Source of the DNA: Treponema sp.
GTDB taxonomy: Bacteria; Spirochaetota; Spirochaetia; Treponematales; Treponemataceae
Assembly: GCA_017525605.1 (NCBI GenBank)
Contig: JAFXSM010000024.1
Coordinates: 1 to 64,000, forward strand
Length of the DNA: 64,000 nt
Direction of reading: 5' to 3'
Position 1 is the stretch's first letter, and each line of letters starts with the position of its first letter. The notes beneath the pieces were generated by a model, which saw only the letters and a list, made by a program, of their open reading frames with translations, was not told the origin of the DNA and made no database searches. Positions 49,463 to 58,274 of this stretch are shown here, piece by piece. The position numbers were made by a program, and so were the translations under genes.

Positions 49463-52400
49463 TTTCCTACTCCAACACTACGTTCAAGCAACTTCAAAAG
49501 AGAGCCGCCTTTTCGTGAAAAATAATCTCTGCTTCCAAAAATGACTCGCTGAAACTTTGCACGTGTCAAAGCAACATTTAAACGGTTAGGACTGTCCATA
49601 AAGCCCAATGGCGCATTTCCGCTTTTTACGAGAGAAATAAAAACCACATCGGCCTCTTGCCCCTGAAATTTGTCAACAGTGAAAATCTTCACTTCAATAT
49701 TTTTGTTGTCGTCTTTGTAAAAACTTCTTTCTCGCTTTGCGCCAAACAATTCTTTTACAGAAGACTTGATTTCACGTTCTTGCTTTCTATAGTAAGTGAG
49801 TATTGCGAGTGTCCAGTTCTTTTCGCTTGGCTTTTCACCATGAGGATTTTTTTCTGCAAATGAAATAAAAGATTTCAAACCTCTGATTATGAAAGAAACT
49901 TCTTTGGAATTGAAGGAACGCGAGTCATTTTGATTTTGCACATCTATCCATTCAGAGCGGGATTTCCAAAGATTGCAGTTCCACGCTCGTTTTTCTTCCA
50001 TATTTGATGGGTCTTGCAGCGCATTTCCGTGATAGAAGTTTTCCTTTGAAAATTTCGAAATAGCAGGATGCATTCTATGCTGGAATTCCAAAATCTCGTG
50101 GCGAGTTTCAAATATTGTTTTTTCAAAGCCTGAGTTGAGAGTCGTTGATTTTTTGTTTTTTACGACCTCATCTCTGATTCCATTCTGTAAAAGCTGCAAT
50201 ACAGAAGGCAGTGCTATTGATTTGACAAGGTTTATTTCTTTTTCAACAACATCTCTGAAGGACTCTGGTATAAGCTCCTGAATCTGACTTTCATAATTTT
50301 GAATCTTTTTAGATTCGTTTGAAAGAAAAAGTTCCTGTATTCGGCAAAGACGCCAGACTATTTCATTTGCCCAAGAATGTTCCCTAAGCTCTCCTTTGAG
50401 TTTTGAGGAAAAATCGTCTATTGAATCGCAAGTGTTTTTCGCAAAATCTATTCCGAGTTTTTTTGAATATAATCCTGCTCCTTTATTAAGCGCAACAGAA
50501 TAATCAGTATTCAGCTCCTCGGAGTTAAGGACTGCAACGAAGTCTGACGGCAGAAAACTTTGGTATTTTTCGAAAATTTTTTCTTCGACAAATAAAACTT
50601 CTGCTCCGTATGCTTTGACGGCAGTTTTTCTACCACTTAGAAAATCTCTTAAATTTGTTTCGTCAAGAATTGCAAGTTTTAGTTCGGAAGAAAAATCCGC
50701 GGCAAGTTCTTTTGCAGCTTTTATAACGAGAGGTTTTGAAGGCAAACAAAGTCTTATTTTTGATAAGACCGAACGGTTCTTTTTCAATATATAAAGAAAA
50801 GTTTCGACATATTGATGTTCCCTCGAAAATTTCTCGTTTTCTTCAATGGAACTTACCAAAGTTTCCTGCTCTGTGTACGGTGTCAACTGGTTCAAATCGC
50901 CTGAAAAAATCCACCTTTTTGCATAAAGGGCTGGAACAAGGAAATCCTGAAAAGTTGTCTTTGATGCCTCATCGATTATAAGATAGTCATAAAGAGGAAC
51001 TGCCGGCTGTGCAGGATTTTGGAGATTGAATTCAGGATGCTTTAAAATGCCAAAAATCGTTGAACAGACAAGATTTGCCCTCCGTATGATTTCATTCTGC
51101 ACGTCAACATCATCAACATTGAAGATATTATATGCATCGACTTTCTCCGAAATTGCATCGCGACTTCCGATTCTTACCGCAAAAATCTCTTCTTTAACGT
51201 CCGATGGTAAATCAGGAAGCCTTTCAAGTATGTTATCAACTGCGGCATTTGTTGAAGCTGCAAGCATCACTTTTTTCCCTTGCATGATAGCCTGTGCGAT
51301 AATCTCAAGAATTGTAGTCGTCTTTCCGCTTCCTGGAGGTCCGTCTAAAAAAGCAAAATCTGGCGTGGAAAGAGCTTTTTTTACAAAATTGCGTTGCGTC
51401 TTACAACCTTCATAAGATAAATCTGTAAGCCTGTACCATCGCTCAATGTTTATGAGCTCAAATTTTTCCCAAGTTGCAAACTGCTTCTTTTCTGTAAGTT
51501 CAAGCAAAGGAGCATGAGCTGGCAATGGGGAATACATAAGCCTGTTCAATGCCATCTTTTGTTTTTTCAGTTGGCTTGTATCGCTCACGGCATATAGCTT
51601 TTCAGGAATTCCATCAATTCCCACAGAAACGAGGCCTTTTCCGCTTTCGAGGGCTATTTCCATTTGAGAAAGTTCTCTGTTCGACCATCCGATTCTAAAA
51701 AGCTTGCGGTTTCTGATTTTGCGATTAGGATTGTCTGTCAGTTCGACTGTACCTTCTGAGAAAAATACATCGAGGTTTGAGTAAACTTCGTTCTTGTAAG
51801 AATCGTCTTCAAGAAGTTCTACAACTATTCCAACAGGCTTTCCGTTTTTGTCTTTTAGCCTGAGTTTTCTTTTTGTCTTGTCTCCGTTTATTCTTTTGAA
51901 CTCTATGCCAACAATCCTGATTCTCCCATTTTCGCTAACGTTAGATAAAATATCAGCCTCGTTCGGGCAGAAAAAGTCGTCACCGTTTAGCTTGATTCTG
52001 TTGTCGTTTATATACGATAGAATCTCTTCCCGCGTGCATACAGAAAATTCAGTTTCGTTTTCACCTATAAAGAATTTTCCTTCTCTGCACAAAGAAATCG
52101 GACAATTTCTTACGACACAAAGATTTTCTTTTAATACTTCTACTTTGTATGATTTTCCATTTATTCGGAGTTGAAGATTATTTTCGTTAGTTTTTGCACT
52201 TTGAACGACTTCCAAAACAGAAAAATCACATCCTAAAATTGTGAATTTCTCCGCTTTAGCATTACTTCTCACATAAAGAAAATCAGCTTCTTCCGAAACA
52301 GAAATGATATTCTGAGCAGGCTCAGCTGTGATTTTATACAGCGCAAAATTGCTTATTGGAATTGATTTCAAAAAAGCATTCAGATCATCATTGTTAGAAA

Positions 52401-52923
52401 GCCATATTTTTACTTTCTGGTTTTCAACGATATCACTTCTACTAACAGAAAGATAAAGATTCCCTTCGCTAAAAAATGCTTGATTTTCCGCACCATTTTT
52501 CCAAAGTGAATCAGAACGCCCAATCGTTATTTCCTCTATATCTTTTAAGGAATTTATCTCAGCATCTCCAGTAAAATCTACACGAAAAAGTTTAACTTGC
52601 GGTTTCTGTATCTTGTGAACAACTCCATCTGTCTTTTTGATTTTGACAAGAGAATCCAAAAGTTCAATGTAGACATTACGCTCTGGGATTATAACACCAG
52701 CACCAACATCGTGAGAGTTTTCTATGCTTTTTATGCTTCTGTCGATGAAATCTCGGAATGGCTCAAGGTCAAATCGCGCATTGTTTGGCATGGAAGCCAC
52801 TTTTTGAGGCTTCCGATAAATGTTTGAGTAGTAAAAATCTTGCTCAGGATTAGTTTTTACGAACGACTCTCTACCGGCATGAGTTGTGCGTGAGGGGGGG
52901 GCAAATGTATAGTGGTTTTCCAA
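49459..52923 (-). CDS. SF1 (UPF1/DNA2-like) helicase
   Basis: A protein of up to 1154 residues. FLDGPPGSGKTTTILEII is the Walker A (about 530), LIIDEASKTTFQDFLVPAL the DEAx box (about 650), IFSGDLNQLTPY motif III, VDKFQGQEADVVFISLVKS (about 1085) and LNVALTRAKFQRVIFG the C-terminal motifs. The N-terminal 500 residues are an uncharacterised beta-rich region. The frame opens with TTG 52923 after an in-frame TGA and runs through eight Cs. ATG 52791 (MPNNARFDLEPFRDF) is the alternative start. It heads the operon and is the presumed nucleic-acid motor. Confidence 0.88.
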   Translation of the reverse strand: MENHYTFAPPSRTTHAGRESFVKTNPEQDFYYSNIYRKPQKVASMPNNARFDLEPFRDFIDRSIKSIENSHDVGAGVIIPERNVYIELLDSLVKIKKTDGVVHKIQKPQVKLFRVDFTGDAEINSLKDIEEITIGRSDSLWKNGAENQAFFSEGNLYLSVSRSDIVENQKVKIWLSNNDDLNAFLKSIPISNFALYKITAEPAQNIISVSEEADFLYVRSNAKAEKFTILGCDFSVLEVVQSAKTNENNLQLRINGKSYKVEVLKENLCVVRNCPISLCREGKFFIGENETEFSVCTREEILSYINDNRIKLNGDDFFCPNEADILSNVSENGRIRIVGIEFKRINGDKTKRKLRLKDKNGKPVGIVVELLEDDSYKNEVYSNLDVFFSEGTVELTDNPNRKIRNRKLFRIGWSNRELSQMEIALESGKGLVSVGIDGIPEKLYAVSDTSQLKKQKMALNRLMYSPLPAHAPLLELTEKKQFATWEKFELINIERWYRLTDLSYEGCKTQRNFVKKALSTPDFAFLDGPPGSGKTTTILEIIAQAIMQGKKVMLAASTNAAVDNILERLPDLPSDVKEEIFAVRIGSRDAISEKVDAYNIFNVDDVDVQNEIIRRANLVCSTIFGILKHPEFNLQNPAQPAVPLYDYLIIDEASKTTFQDFLVPALYAKRWIFSGDLNQLTPYTEQETLVSSIEENEKFSREHQYVETFLYILKKNRSVLSKIRLCLPSKPLVIKAAKELAADFSSELKLAILDETNLRDFLSGRKTAVKAYGAEVLFVEEKIFEKYQSFLPSDFVAVLNSEELNTDYSVALNKGAGLYSKKLGIDFAKNTCDSIDDFSSKLKGELREHSWANEIVWRLCRIQELFLSNESKKIQNYESQIQELIPESFRDVVEKEINLVKSIALPSVLQLLQNGIRDEVVKNKKSTTLNSGFEKTIFETRHEILEFQHRMHPAISKFSKENFYHGNALQDPSNMEEKRAWNCNLWKSRSEWIDVQNQNDSRSFNSKEVSFIIRGLKSFISFAEKNPHGEKPSEKNWTLAILTYYRKQEREIKSSVKELFGAKRERSFYKDDNKNIEVKIFTVDKFQGQEADVVFISLVKSGNAPLGFMDSPNRLNVALTRAKFQRVIFGSRDYFSRKGGSLLKLLERSVGVGK

Positions 52924-53004
52924 TTTTCAGTTCTCGCATTGTGTTTTCAGTATATCGCATAATACCCAGTTTTAACAAATATCATCTTTTGAACTCCCCC
53001 CGTT

Positions 53005-53244
53005 TCACACATACCTCATCACCTTTGCCGCCATGTTCAGTCCGCCCCTGCGCTCGTCGCCGCCCGTGGAGCTGATTGGAACCATGTGCCTGCCGTTCGC
53101 GCCGCAAACTTCCAGCACGACGTGGTTCCTGTGCCGTGCGACGAAAATGCCGAGCTTGCGTAATCCGCGCTCGATTTCCGGTGTCATCCTCTTGTAGCCC
53201 GTGAAAATGCGCTTGAGTTCCGCGCGAAATTGTTTCTTGTCCAT
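53005..53244 (-). CDS. Small HicA-like RNA-binding-fold protein
   Basis: A 79-residue basic protein (DKKQFRAELKRIFTGYKRMT; LRKLGIFVARHRNHVVLEVCG; MVPISSTGGDERRGGLNMAAKVMRYV). The spacing of LG-x5-RHRNH, a short beta hairpin, and the P-x5-D-R-R-x-G-x-N-x-A ending resembles HicA-type dsRBD-like folds, though catalysis is not evident. The frame opens at 53340, but AGGAGG decides ATG 53244. It lies 73 bp after the OLD-type gene and may belong to that unit. Confidence 0.65.
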   Translation of the reverse strand: MDKKQFRAELKRIFTGYKRMTPEIERGLRKLGIFVARHRNHVVLEVCGANGRHMVPISSTGGDERRGGLNMAAKVMRYV

Positions 53245-53317
53245 GTTGTGTCCTCCTTTTTTAGATAAGTGGCAAATAGGTCGTGGAGTTGACGGAGTTT
53301 GCCACAGGAATTTTTGA

Positions 53318-55072
53318 TTAACAGTTTTCAATCCAGTCAAACACTTTGCGGAAGTTCGCTTTTGTGTTGTCTGAAATCGAATCTTTGTTCTTCAAAATCA
53401 TGTTCTTGAAGACAGTTGAAGTCGAAGCGTGCTTCACGAATTTGCCGTTTTCGTTGAGCAGCCCGAATGTGTTCAAATCCTCTTGGGAGAAAAGCGATTC
53501 AATTGTCTTGAAGTTGGAGTCGATGTCGCTGAGGGCGATGGCTTCAAGTTCCGACTCTTTGTTCACATTTTTCATCTGCTGACCAGCTTTGTCGTTGTCA
53601 ACGAGCAGAATCGGGTTGTGCTTTCGGATTCGTATCAACTTTTTGCTGATTTCCTTACATTCTTCCGCATCTTCGCCAACGCCGTTTATCGGCAAAAACG
53701 TGATTCCTGTTTTGCCGAAGAGTTTTTTGAACGCCGTCAGATAGTTGTAGTCGGTGATTCCTTCGACAAAAACGATTTTTTCGTCAGGGTCGACGAGAAT
53801 GTGGTTTTCCACCGTGAGAGCGTCTTTTATCGGCAAAAGAGAATCGGGGTCGTTCGGGTCGACTGCGGCAAAGTTGTTTTCGATACGCGAAACAGCTCCG
53901 TCGCTGACCACAAGACGAATATCGTCGAGATTGTCAGTGTCGATTAAAAACGGAGAATGAGTCGCGATGATAATCAGAATGTCGTTTCGGATAGCGAACT
54001 CTTTGAGGAACTCTCGAAGCTCTCGTTGTCCTTTGACATGCAAGTTCAATGCAGGCTCGTCCATTATGATGATGTCGCCTGATTCAAGTGTCGTCGTGTT
54101 CAAGAGATTGAAGAACAAGTCGAAGAAATATCGGAAGCCTTCGGACTGTTTTGAAAGAACAAAAGCGTTTCCGTTTCGTTTCATGGTCAAATACAATCCC
54201 ATTCTGTCAAAATCAACCTCAAATGAATAAGCAAACTTTTTTGTCATATAAAGCTGATTAAACTTTTCAGAAACCGCTTTTAAGCCTTCGTTGATTTGAT
54301 TTTTTATTGGAACAAAGATGTTCTTGTCTTTGCGTTCCAAAAAAGAATCTAGGGCGTTTTTCACATCGTCTAAAGATGTGTCTGTTGCATGAAATAAAGC
54401 TTTGTAGAATTTGCTAGAGTCAAGTCCTGATGCACTTACTTCTAGTTCCTCGTCTCTTATTGCTTTATCCTGATAGCGAATGATTTTGCCCATTAGATGA
54501 GAAGTTGCTAAAATTAAGGCAACTGACTCACATGAAATAGGTTTATTCATAACTCTCGTGATGCCAGGATTCCTTATGTTGTCAAAGTCAATGAGGGAAA
54601 GATTGCCATAAGTATCTGCAACAAAAAAGTCTGTAAACTCTTTAAATCTTGTAAAGTCTTTTCGTTGCTTATTCAGAGCTTTTTTATATACAAAGATATT
54701 TTTTTCCTCTCGCTCTAACAGTGACAAACTCGGAGATTTGCATTCTTTGTCAAAATACAAATCTGTAACATCGTTTGTGCCAAAAGAAATAAAATCATAT
54801 TTGCTATAATATTTTTCAGATCTATTAGGAGAGGCAAAGTTTAAGCTACCAATAGGCTTTACATTTTTGAAGTAATGTGCGTCTGAAAAAATCTCAATAG
54901 CATCAAGCAAATTGCTCTTTCCCGCGTTGTTCGCGCCAACCACCGTGAGCAAATTGCCCATGTGTCCTTCTTCAGCCGATTCGTTTAGCAAAAGCTCCGT
55001 CGCACAAGGCTTTCCGTCTTTGACGCCCATATTTCTAAAGTCTTCTATCTTCAAAACTCTTTCCAAAATCAA
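53318..55072 (-). CDS. OLD-family ATPase/TOPRIM nuclease
   Basis: A 584-residue protein: VVGANNAGKSNLLDAI (Walker A, about residue 45), an ABC-type core with ILATSH-like and IMDEPALNLHVKGQRELREFL (Walker B, about 335), IIIATHSPFLID (switch His), and a C-terminal TOPRIM domain with KIVFVEGITDYNYL and ILLVDNDKAGQQ. These are the OLD-family nuclease motifs used by several anti-phage systems. Its ATG overlaps the stop of the HTH gene by 4 bp, so the two are a coupled pair. No UvrD-type partner (as in Gabija) is next to it. Confidence 0.88.
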   Translation of the reverse strand: MILERVLKIEDFRNMGVKDGKPCATELLLNESAEEGHMGNLLTVVGANNAGKSNLLDAIEIFSDAHYFKNVKPIGSLNFASPNRSEKYYSKYDFISFGTNDVTDLYFDKECKSPSLSLLEREEKNIFVYKKALNKQRKDFTRFKEFTDFFVADTYGNLSLIDFDNIRNPGITRVMNKPISCESVALILATSHLMGKIIRYQDKAIRDEELEVSASGLDSSKFYKALFHATDTSLDDVKNALDSFLERKDKNIFVPIKNQINEGLKAVSEKFNQLYMTKKFAYSFEVDFDRMGLYLTMKRNGNAFVLSKQSEGFRYFFDLFFNLLNTTTLESGDIIIMDEPALNLHVKGQRELREFLKEFAIRNDILIIIATHSPFLIDTDNLDDIRLVVSDGAVSRIENNFAAVDPNDPDSLLPIKDALTVENHILVDPDEKIVFVEGITDYNYLTAFKKLFGKTGITFLPINGVGEDAEECKEISKKLIRIRKHNPILLVDNDKAGQQMKNVNKESELEAIALSDIDSNFKTIESLFSQEDLNTFGLLNENGKFVKHASTSTVFKNMILKNKDSISDNTKANFRKVFDWIENC

Positions 55073-55542
55073 TCCTCCGTCTGATTTTCCATAATTTTCC
55101 GAATGTCGTCGTACGGCTTGAGCATCAGAATCTGCTCTTCCGTCAGCCGCCTCTCTCGCACAAAATCCTTGATTTTGAGGCAGTAGCGCACAACATCGTC
55201 GAAATCTGCCGTTTTTGCCAAAAGTTCAAAAAACTTTTTTTGTGCTGGATTTTCCTCAAGCCGTTTTTTGATTACCGAAAATTCCGCGTTCTCGTCGGCG
55301 CACTCTGTTTCCTGCTGGGATTCCCCCGAAAACTGCGAGACGAATTTCACGACGTTCATTTTGCCCGCAAGCTCATTCTTTTCGATGTAGTCAAAGACTT
55401 TTCGGATTCGCGGATTCACATCTTCCCGCTTTCCGTCATCATACGCGTCTAAAAACTTGTCGAGCGTAGGGCGGGAAATGCGAAGAAGCTCCGCAAAATC
55501 CTTTTTCTTGAACTCCATCTCTTTCAATCTGTCGCTTATCAT
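55069..55542 (-). CDS. HTH protein coupled to the OLD nuclease
   Basis: A 157-residue protein. The N-terminal helix-turn-helix reads EFKKKDFAELLRISRPTLDKFLDAY. A helical C-terminal domain (KFFELLAKTADFDDVVRYCLKIKDFVRERRLTEEQILMLKPYDDIRKIM) follows. It overlaps the nuclease gene by 4 bp. Five 10-bp GTAAA(A/G)T repeats lie directly in front of its start, so it probably represses its own operon and may sense infection. I know no established name for this pair. Confidence 0.75.
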   Translation of the reverse strand: MISDRLKEMEFKKKDFAELLRISRPTLDKFLDAYDDGKREDVNPRIRKVFDYIEKNELAGKMNVVKFVSQFSGESQQETECADENAEFSVIKKRLEENPAQKKFFELLAKTADFDDVVRYCLKIKDFVRERRLTEEQILMLKPYDDIRKIMENQTED

Positions 55543-55546
55543 ATTT

Positions 55547-55608
55547 TGTATTTTACATTACTTTACAAAAATTGCAAGTGGATTTTACTTTATTTTACAT
55601 TATTTTAC
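55547..55608. promoter_or_regulatory. 10-bp iterons in front of the HTH-OLD operon
   Basis: Read on the minus strand: GTAAAATAAT, GTAAAATAAA, GTAAAATCCA, 12-bp gap, GTAAAGTAAT, GTAAAATACA. The repeats keep a one-helical-turn period within each block, as expected for cooperative binding by a small HTH protein. Confidence 0.7.
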
Positions 55609-55630
55609 TTTTTTGATGATATCCGTCGAC

Positions 55631-55679
55631 TATACTCGACAAGAAAGATGTGTTTCTGTCTGATATACTCGACAGGAAA
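55631..55679. repeat. Direct repeat TATACTCGACA(A/G)GAAA
   Basis: Two 16-bp copies (55631-55646 and 55664-55679) with a 33-bp period. Each overlaps a small inverted repeat (GTCGA/TCGAC and CTGTC/GACAG). It may be an operator or a duplicated junction. Open sequence from 55664 to 55789 (ALTLKNKYEEEYSLEIDG, ending PVWKWLLEK-stop) has no start codon and looks like the 3' stub of a lost gene. Confidence 0.5.
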
Positions 55680-55797
55680 ATCTGGTTGCACTGACGCTCA
55701 AGAACAAGTACGAAGAAGAATATTCGCTGGAGATTGACGGAACTAAAATCGAAGTCATTCCAGTTTGGAAGTGGCTTTTGGAGAAATAACTTACACA

Positions 55798-55832
55798 GGC
55801 GGAGATTTCAACTCCCACTTTAAATCTCCGCC
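55798..55832. terminator. Perfect 11-bp terminator hairpin
   Basis: GGCGGAGATTT pairs exactly with AAATCTCCGCC across a 13-nt loop, followed by GTTTTC on the plus strand. It follows the lost-gene stub on the plus strand and lies 21 bp past the stop of the minus-strand PARG-like gene. Confidence 0.65.
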
Positions 55833-55852
55833 GTTTTCGCCTTTGCAAAATA

Positions 55853-56695
55853 CTATTTCAGCTTTGCGAATTCCCTGTAGTTCGAGTCGTCGTAAGGCGG
55901 GCAGTACACGGCGAATTCGATTACTTTGAACGCACGGGCGTATTTCTTTGCGAGGCTCATCATCACTCGTGCGACAACTGCCGGGTTGTTGCAGAACGCG
56001 CCGCAGCCGAATGCGCCCAAAACAAGCACGTCAACGCCCTGCTGGACGGCAACGTCGAAAATCCGTGAGTCGCGTCTTTCGTGAAGCCTTTCAAGCGCGG
56101 AGTCCGAAAGGCTCAAGCGCACGTCGCCGTCACCTGAGTTGAAAGAGTTGCTCGGCCGTTCGCGGAGGTTCGGTGCCGCGCATGTGAGAACGTCAACATC
56201 GTACCAGTTGCTTTCGTCCATCGTTTCTGGCTCGCGCTCGTCTGTCTTGAAAACGACTATGCCGCTCGTGTAAAGAATGTCGTCGTTGTGAAGCGGATTC
56301 CGGCTTTTTCTGTGCGGCGTGTAGAACCGCTTCCAGTTTTCGTCGGTGTTGAGAGTCGGGTAGAGCGTCGAAACTCTGCAGAGACATTCTTCCTGTGCGC
56401 TCGCACCTTTTTCGACCCCGCCGCCCGGATTCGATGATGACGCGAAATTCAGCACGCACACTTTGTCGCCCTTGCCTGCGTAGCTCTCTGCTGCCTCAAA
56501 AGTGCGCTTCTTGCTCACGACGATTTTCGCCTCGCTCTCAAACCTCGCGACCTTGCTCCCGTCCGCCACGGATTCATTTTCGCCGATAAAGATTTGGCTT
56601 TTTATGGAATTTTTTATGCTTTTGGTAAGACTTGGATTCTTCTCGCACAAATCCATTGAATCTTCAAAAATCTCGATGTTTTCTGATCTTCCCAT
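55853..56695 (-). CDS. Microbial-type poly(ADP-ribose) glycohydrolase (TIGR02452)
   Basis: A 280-residue macrodomain-like protein of the DUF2263/TIGR02452 family. The PARG signature is complete: NFASSSNPGGGVEKGASAQEECLCRVSTLYP (GGG-x7-QEE). VDVLTCAAPNLRE and VLVLGAFGCGAFCNNP supply the remaining ADP-ribose-binding loops. It should remove ADP-ribose from proteins or nucleic acids. AAAGGAGCAC precedes the start. It may counter ADP-ribosylation from a toxin such as the DUF3990 protein encoded 14 kb away, though no coupling is shown. Confidence 0.88.
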   Translation of the reverse strand: MGRSENIEIFEDSMDLCEKNPSLTKSIKNSIKSQIFIGENESVADGSKVARFESEAKIVVSKKRTFEAAESYAGKGDKVCVLNFASSSNPGGGVEKGASAQEECLCRVSTLYPTLNTDENWKRFYTPHRKSRNPLHNDDILYTSGIVVFKTDEREPETMDESNWYDVDVLTCAAPNLRERPSNSFNSGDGDVRLSLSDSALERLHERRDSRIFDVAVQQGVDVLVLGAFGCGAFCNNPAVVARVMMSLAKKYARAFKVIEFAVYCPPYDDSNYREFAKLK

Positions 56696-56731
56696 TGGTG
56701 TGCTCCTTTTTATTTTGATGCTTGCCCTTCT

Positions 56732-57424
56732 TTAATCCGTTATCGAAAATTCCGTCAGGATGCCGATTTTGCCGAGTTCGTTCACCAGTGCGGAAAAGTC
56801 GTCTTTTTTCGGGGCTTTCACGGAGTAGTGCAGGATGACGAGGTTGCTCGCGATGATTCTGCTCATGTTGAAATCCGCGATTGTGAACCCGTGCTTTTCG
56901 ATTGCGGTTTTCAGCTCCGACATATCAAGGTCTTTTTCGGGCGTGACGGAAAAAGTGATGTGCAGCGATTTGACCCTTCCGCGCGGAAAGTGCTTGTCCT
57001 CGAATCGTTCGAGTATTATGAGTGAGAGAACAGCCACCATCACGCAAAGGAGAGCCGGAATGTACAGCCCCATGCCGATTGAAAGCCCGATTGCGGCCGC
57101 CGCCCAGATTATCGCGGCAGTCGTGAGCCCGCGGATGTTCATTCCCTGCTTGAGGATTGCTCCTCCGCCGAGGAAGCCTATTCCGCTTACGACCTGCGCC
57201 GCGATTCGTTCTGCGTCGCCGGGGCGTATGCTCGGGACGTAAAGCGAGAGGATTCCGAGAAGTGTGGCCGCTTCAGAGATTAGAATGAGAGTGCGAAGCC
57301 CTATGATGTGCTGGCGGAATTTCCTTTCGAGACCGAGAATTGAACCTGTGCAGAAACTGAGGATGATTCTTATGGCACAGGAAAGAAGGAATTTGTAGTC
57401 GAGCTGCAGCATGATGTTTTCCAA
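56732..57424 (-). CDS. MgtC/SapB-family membrane protein
   Basis: A 230-residue protein. Four or five N-terminal helices carry the MgtC motifs (GSILGLERKFRQHIIGLRTLILISEAATLLGILS; QVVSGIGFLGGGAILKQGMNIRGLTTAAIIW). A cytoplasmic ACT-like C-terminal domain follows (about 150-230; LHITFSVTPEKDLDMSELKTAIEKHGF). MgtC proteins help survival at low Mg2+ or in hosts. The start is TTG 57424: GGAG lies 8 bp before it, while the ATG twelve bases later would be 21 bp away. Confidence 0.9.
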   Translation of the reverse strand: MENIMLQLDYKFLLSCAIRIILSFCTGSILGLERKFRQHIIGLRTLILISEAATLLGILSLYVPSIRPGDAERIAAQVVSGIGFLGGGAILKQGMNIRGLTTAAIIWAAAAIGLSIGMGLYIPALLCVMVAVLSLIILERFEDKHFPRGRVKSLHITFSVTPEKDLDMSELKTAIEKHGFTIADFNMSRIIASNLVILHYSVKAPKKDDFSALVNELGKIGILTEFSITD

Positions 57425-57461
57425 TTCTTAATCTCCTTTTTTTATTATGAAGAAAACGTTT

Positions 57462-58223
57462 TTATCCGAAGAAGCCGAAGCCTCCCGGATTTTTCGTTCC
57501 CGCTTTTATCCATGTGAGACGCTGCTTTTGCGTCAGCGGCCGTTTAAGTGCCTCAAGCGTCTCGATGTACGAGAAGAGCCACGTTGCAAGTTCTTTGTCG
57601 TTTGCGTAAAGTTCGTTTGCGGGGTCGCACTGCACGAGGAGGAAATCGATGTCGTCATCGTCTATGTGAAGTGCCGCGATGTTCTCCGCGTATGTCCTGA
57701 ACGCTGCCGATGCTGTGGAGACGAACGGCGGAGATGGTCGGGAAGTCGACTTTGCGATTATGCATTCGGAAACCGACTGCCCTGTCTTTTGCATGAAGAT
57801 GACTCTCAGTTTGTGCTTTTCTGTTGATTCTGAATTTGAAAAATCCGACTTGTGCTTTTTCGTCACCCTCGTAATCGTTTCCATGGTCATGTACTGGTAG
57901 CTTGATATCAGTTCTTCGATTACGCGCACGTTCTCGGCTATTCCTTCCGTGTTCGCGTATTTTTCGGCGTAGAATTTTTCGTCAAAGAAAATAACGCATT
58001 CGTCCAGGTATGAATTCTCGTTCAGCGTTTTCAGGACCACGGAGCGCGCCGAAAGTGCAGATGGTCTGTTCCATGCGATTTTTGTCGCCCCGTTCGGTGC
58101 CGGTGATGAATTGTCCGTGTGGTTTGTCGTTATAATCGTCTTTCTTCCGCTTGTAATGGCCCCAGATGCAAAACTTTCTCCGTCCGGAAGTTCCTTGCCT
58201 GCTATCAACAGTGTTTTTTCCAT
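57462..58223 (-). CDS. Protein of unknown function
   Basis: A 253-residue soluble protein beginning MEKTLLIAGKELPDGESFAS. It continues with RKTIITTNHTDNSSPAPNGATKIAWNRPSALSARSVVLKTLNEN and ends KNPGGFGFFG. The first third looks like the opening strands of a nucleotide-binding Rossmann fold without a GxGxxG. I recognise no family and suspect a spirochaete-restricted protein. It is followed 37 bp later by the MgtC-type gene on the same strand and is divergent from the symporter gene. Confidence 0.7.
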   Translation of the reverse strand: MEKTLLIAGKELPDGESFASGAITSGRKTIITTNHTDNSSPAPNGATKIAWNRPSALSARSVVLKTLNENSYLDECVIFFDEKFYAEKYANTEGIAENVRVIEELISSYQYMTMETITRVTKKHKSDFSNSESTEKHKLRVIFMQKTGQSVSECIIAKSTSRPSPPFVSTASAAFRTYAENIAALHIDDDDIDFLLVQCDPANELYANDKELATWLFSYIETLEALKRPLTQKQRLTWIKAGTKNPGGFGFFG

Positions 58224-58274
58224 GATTTACACATTATACCACAAGTAAAAGCATATTTGATATAATTTCGATTT

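Noticed and set aside
55664..55789. Open frame with ALTLKNKYEEEYSLEIDG and PVWKWLLEK before a perfect terminator.
   Set aside because: It looks like a gene tail but has no start and no recognisable family; noted under the direct repeat instead of being called.
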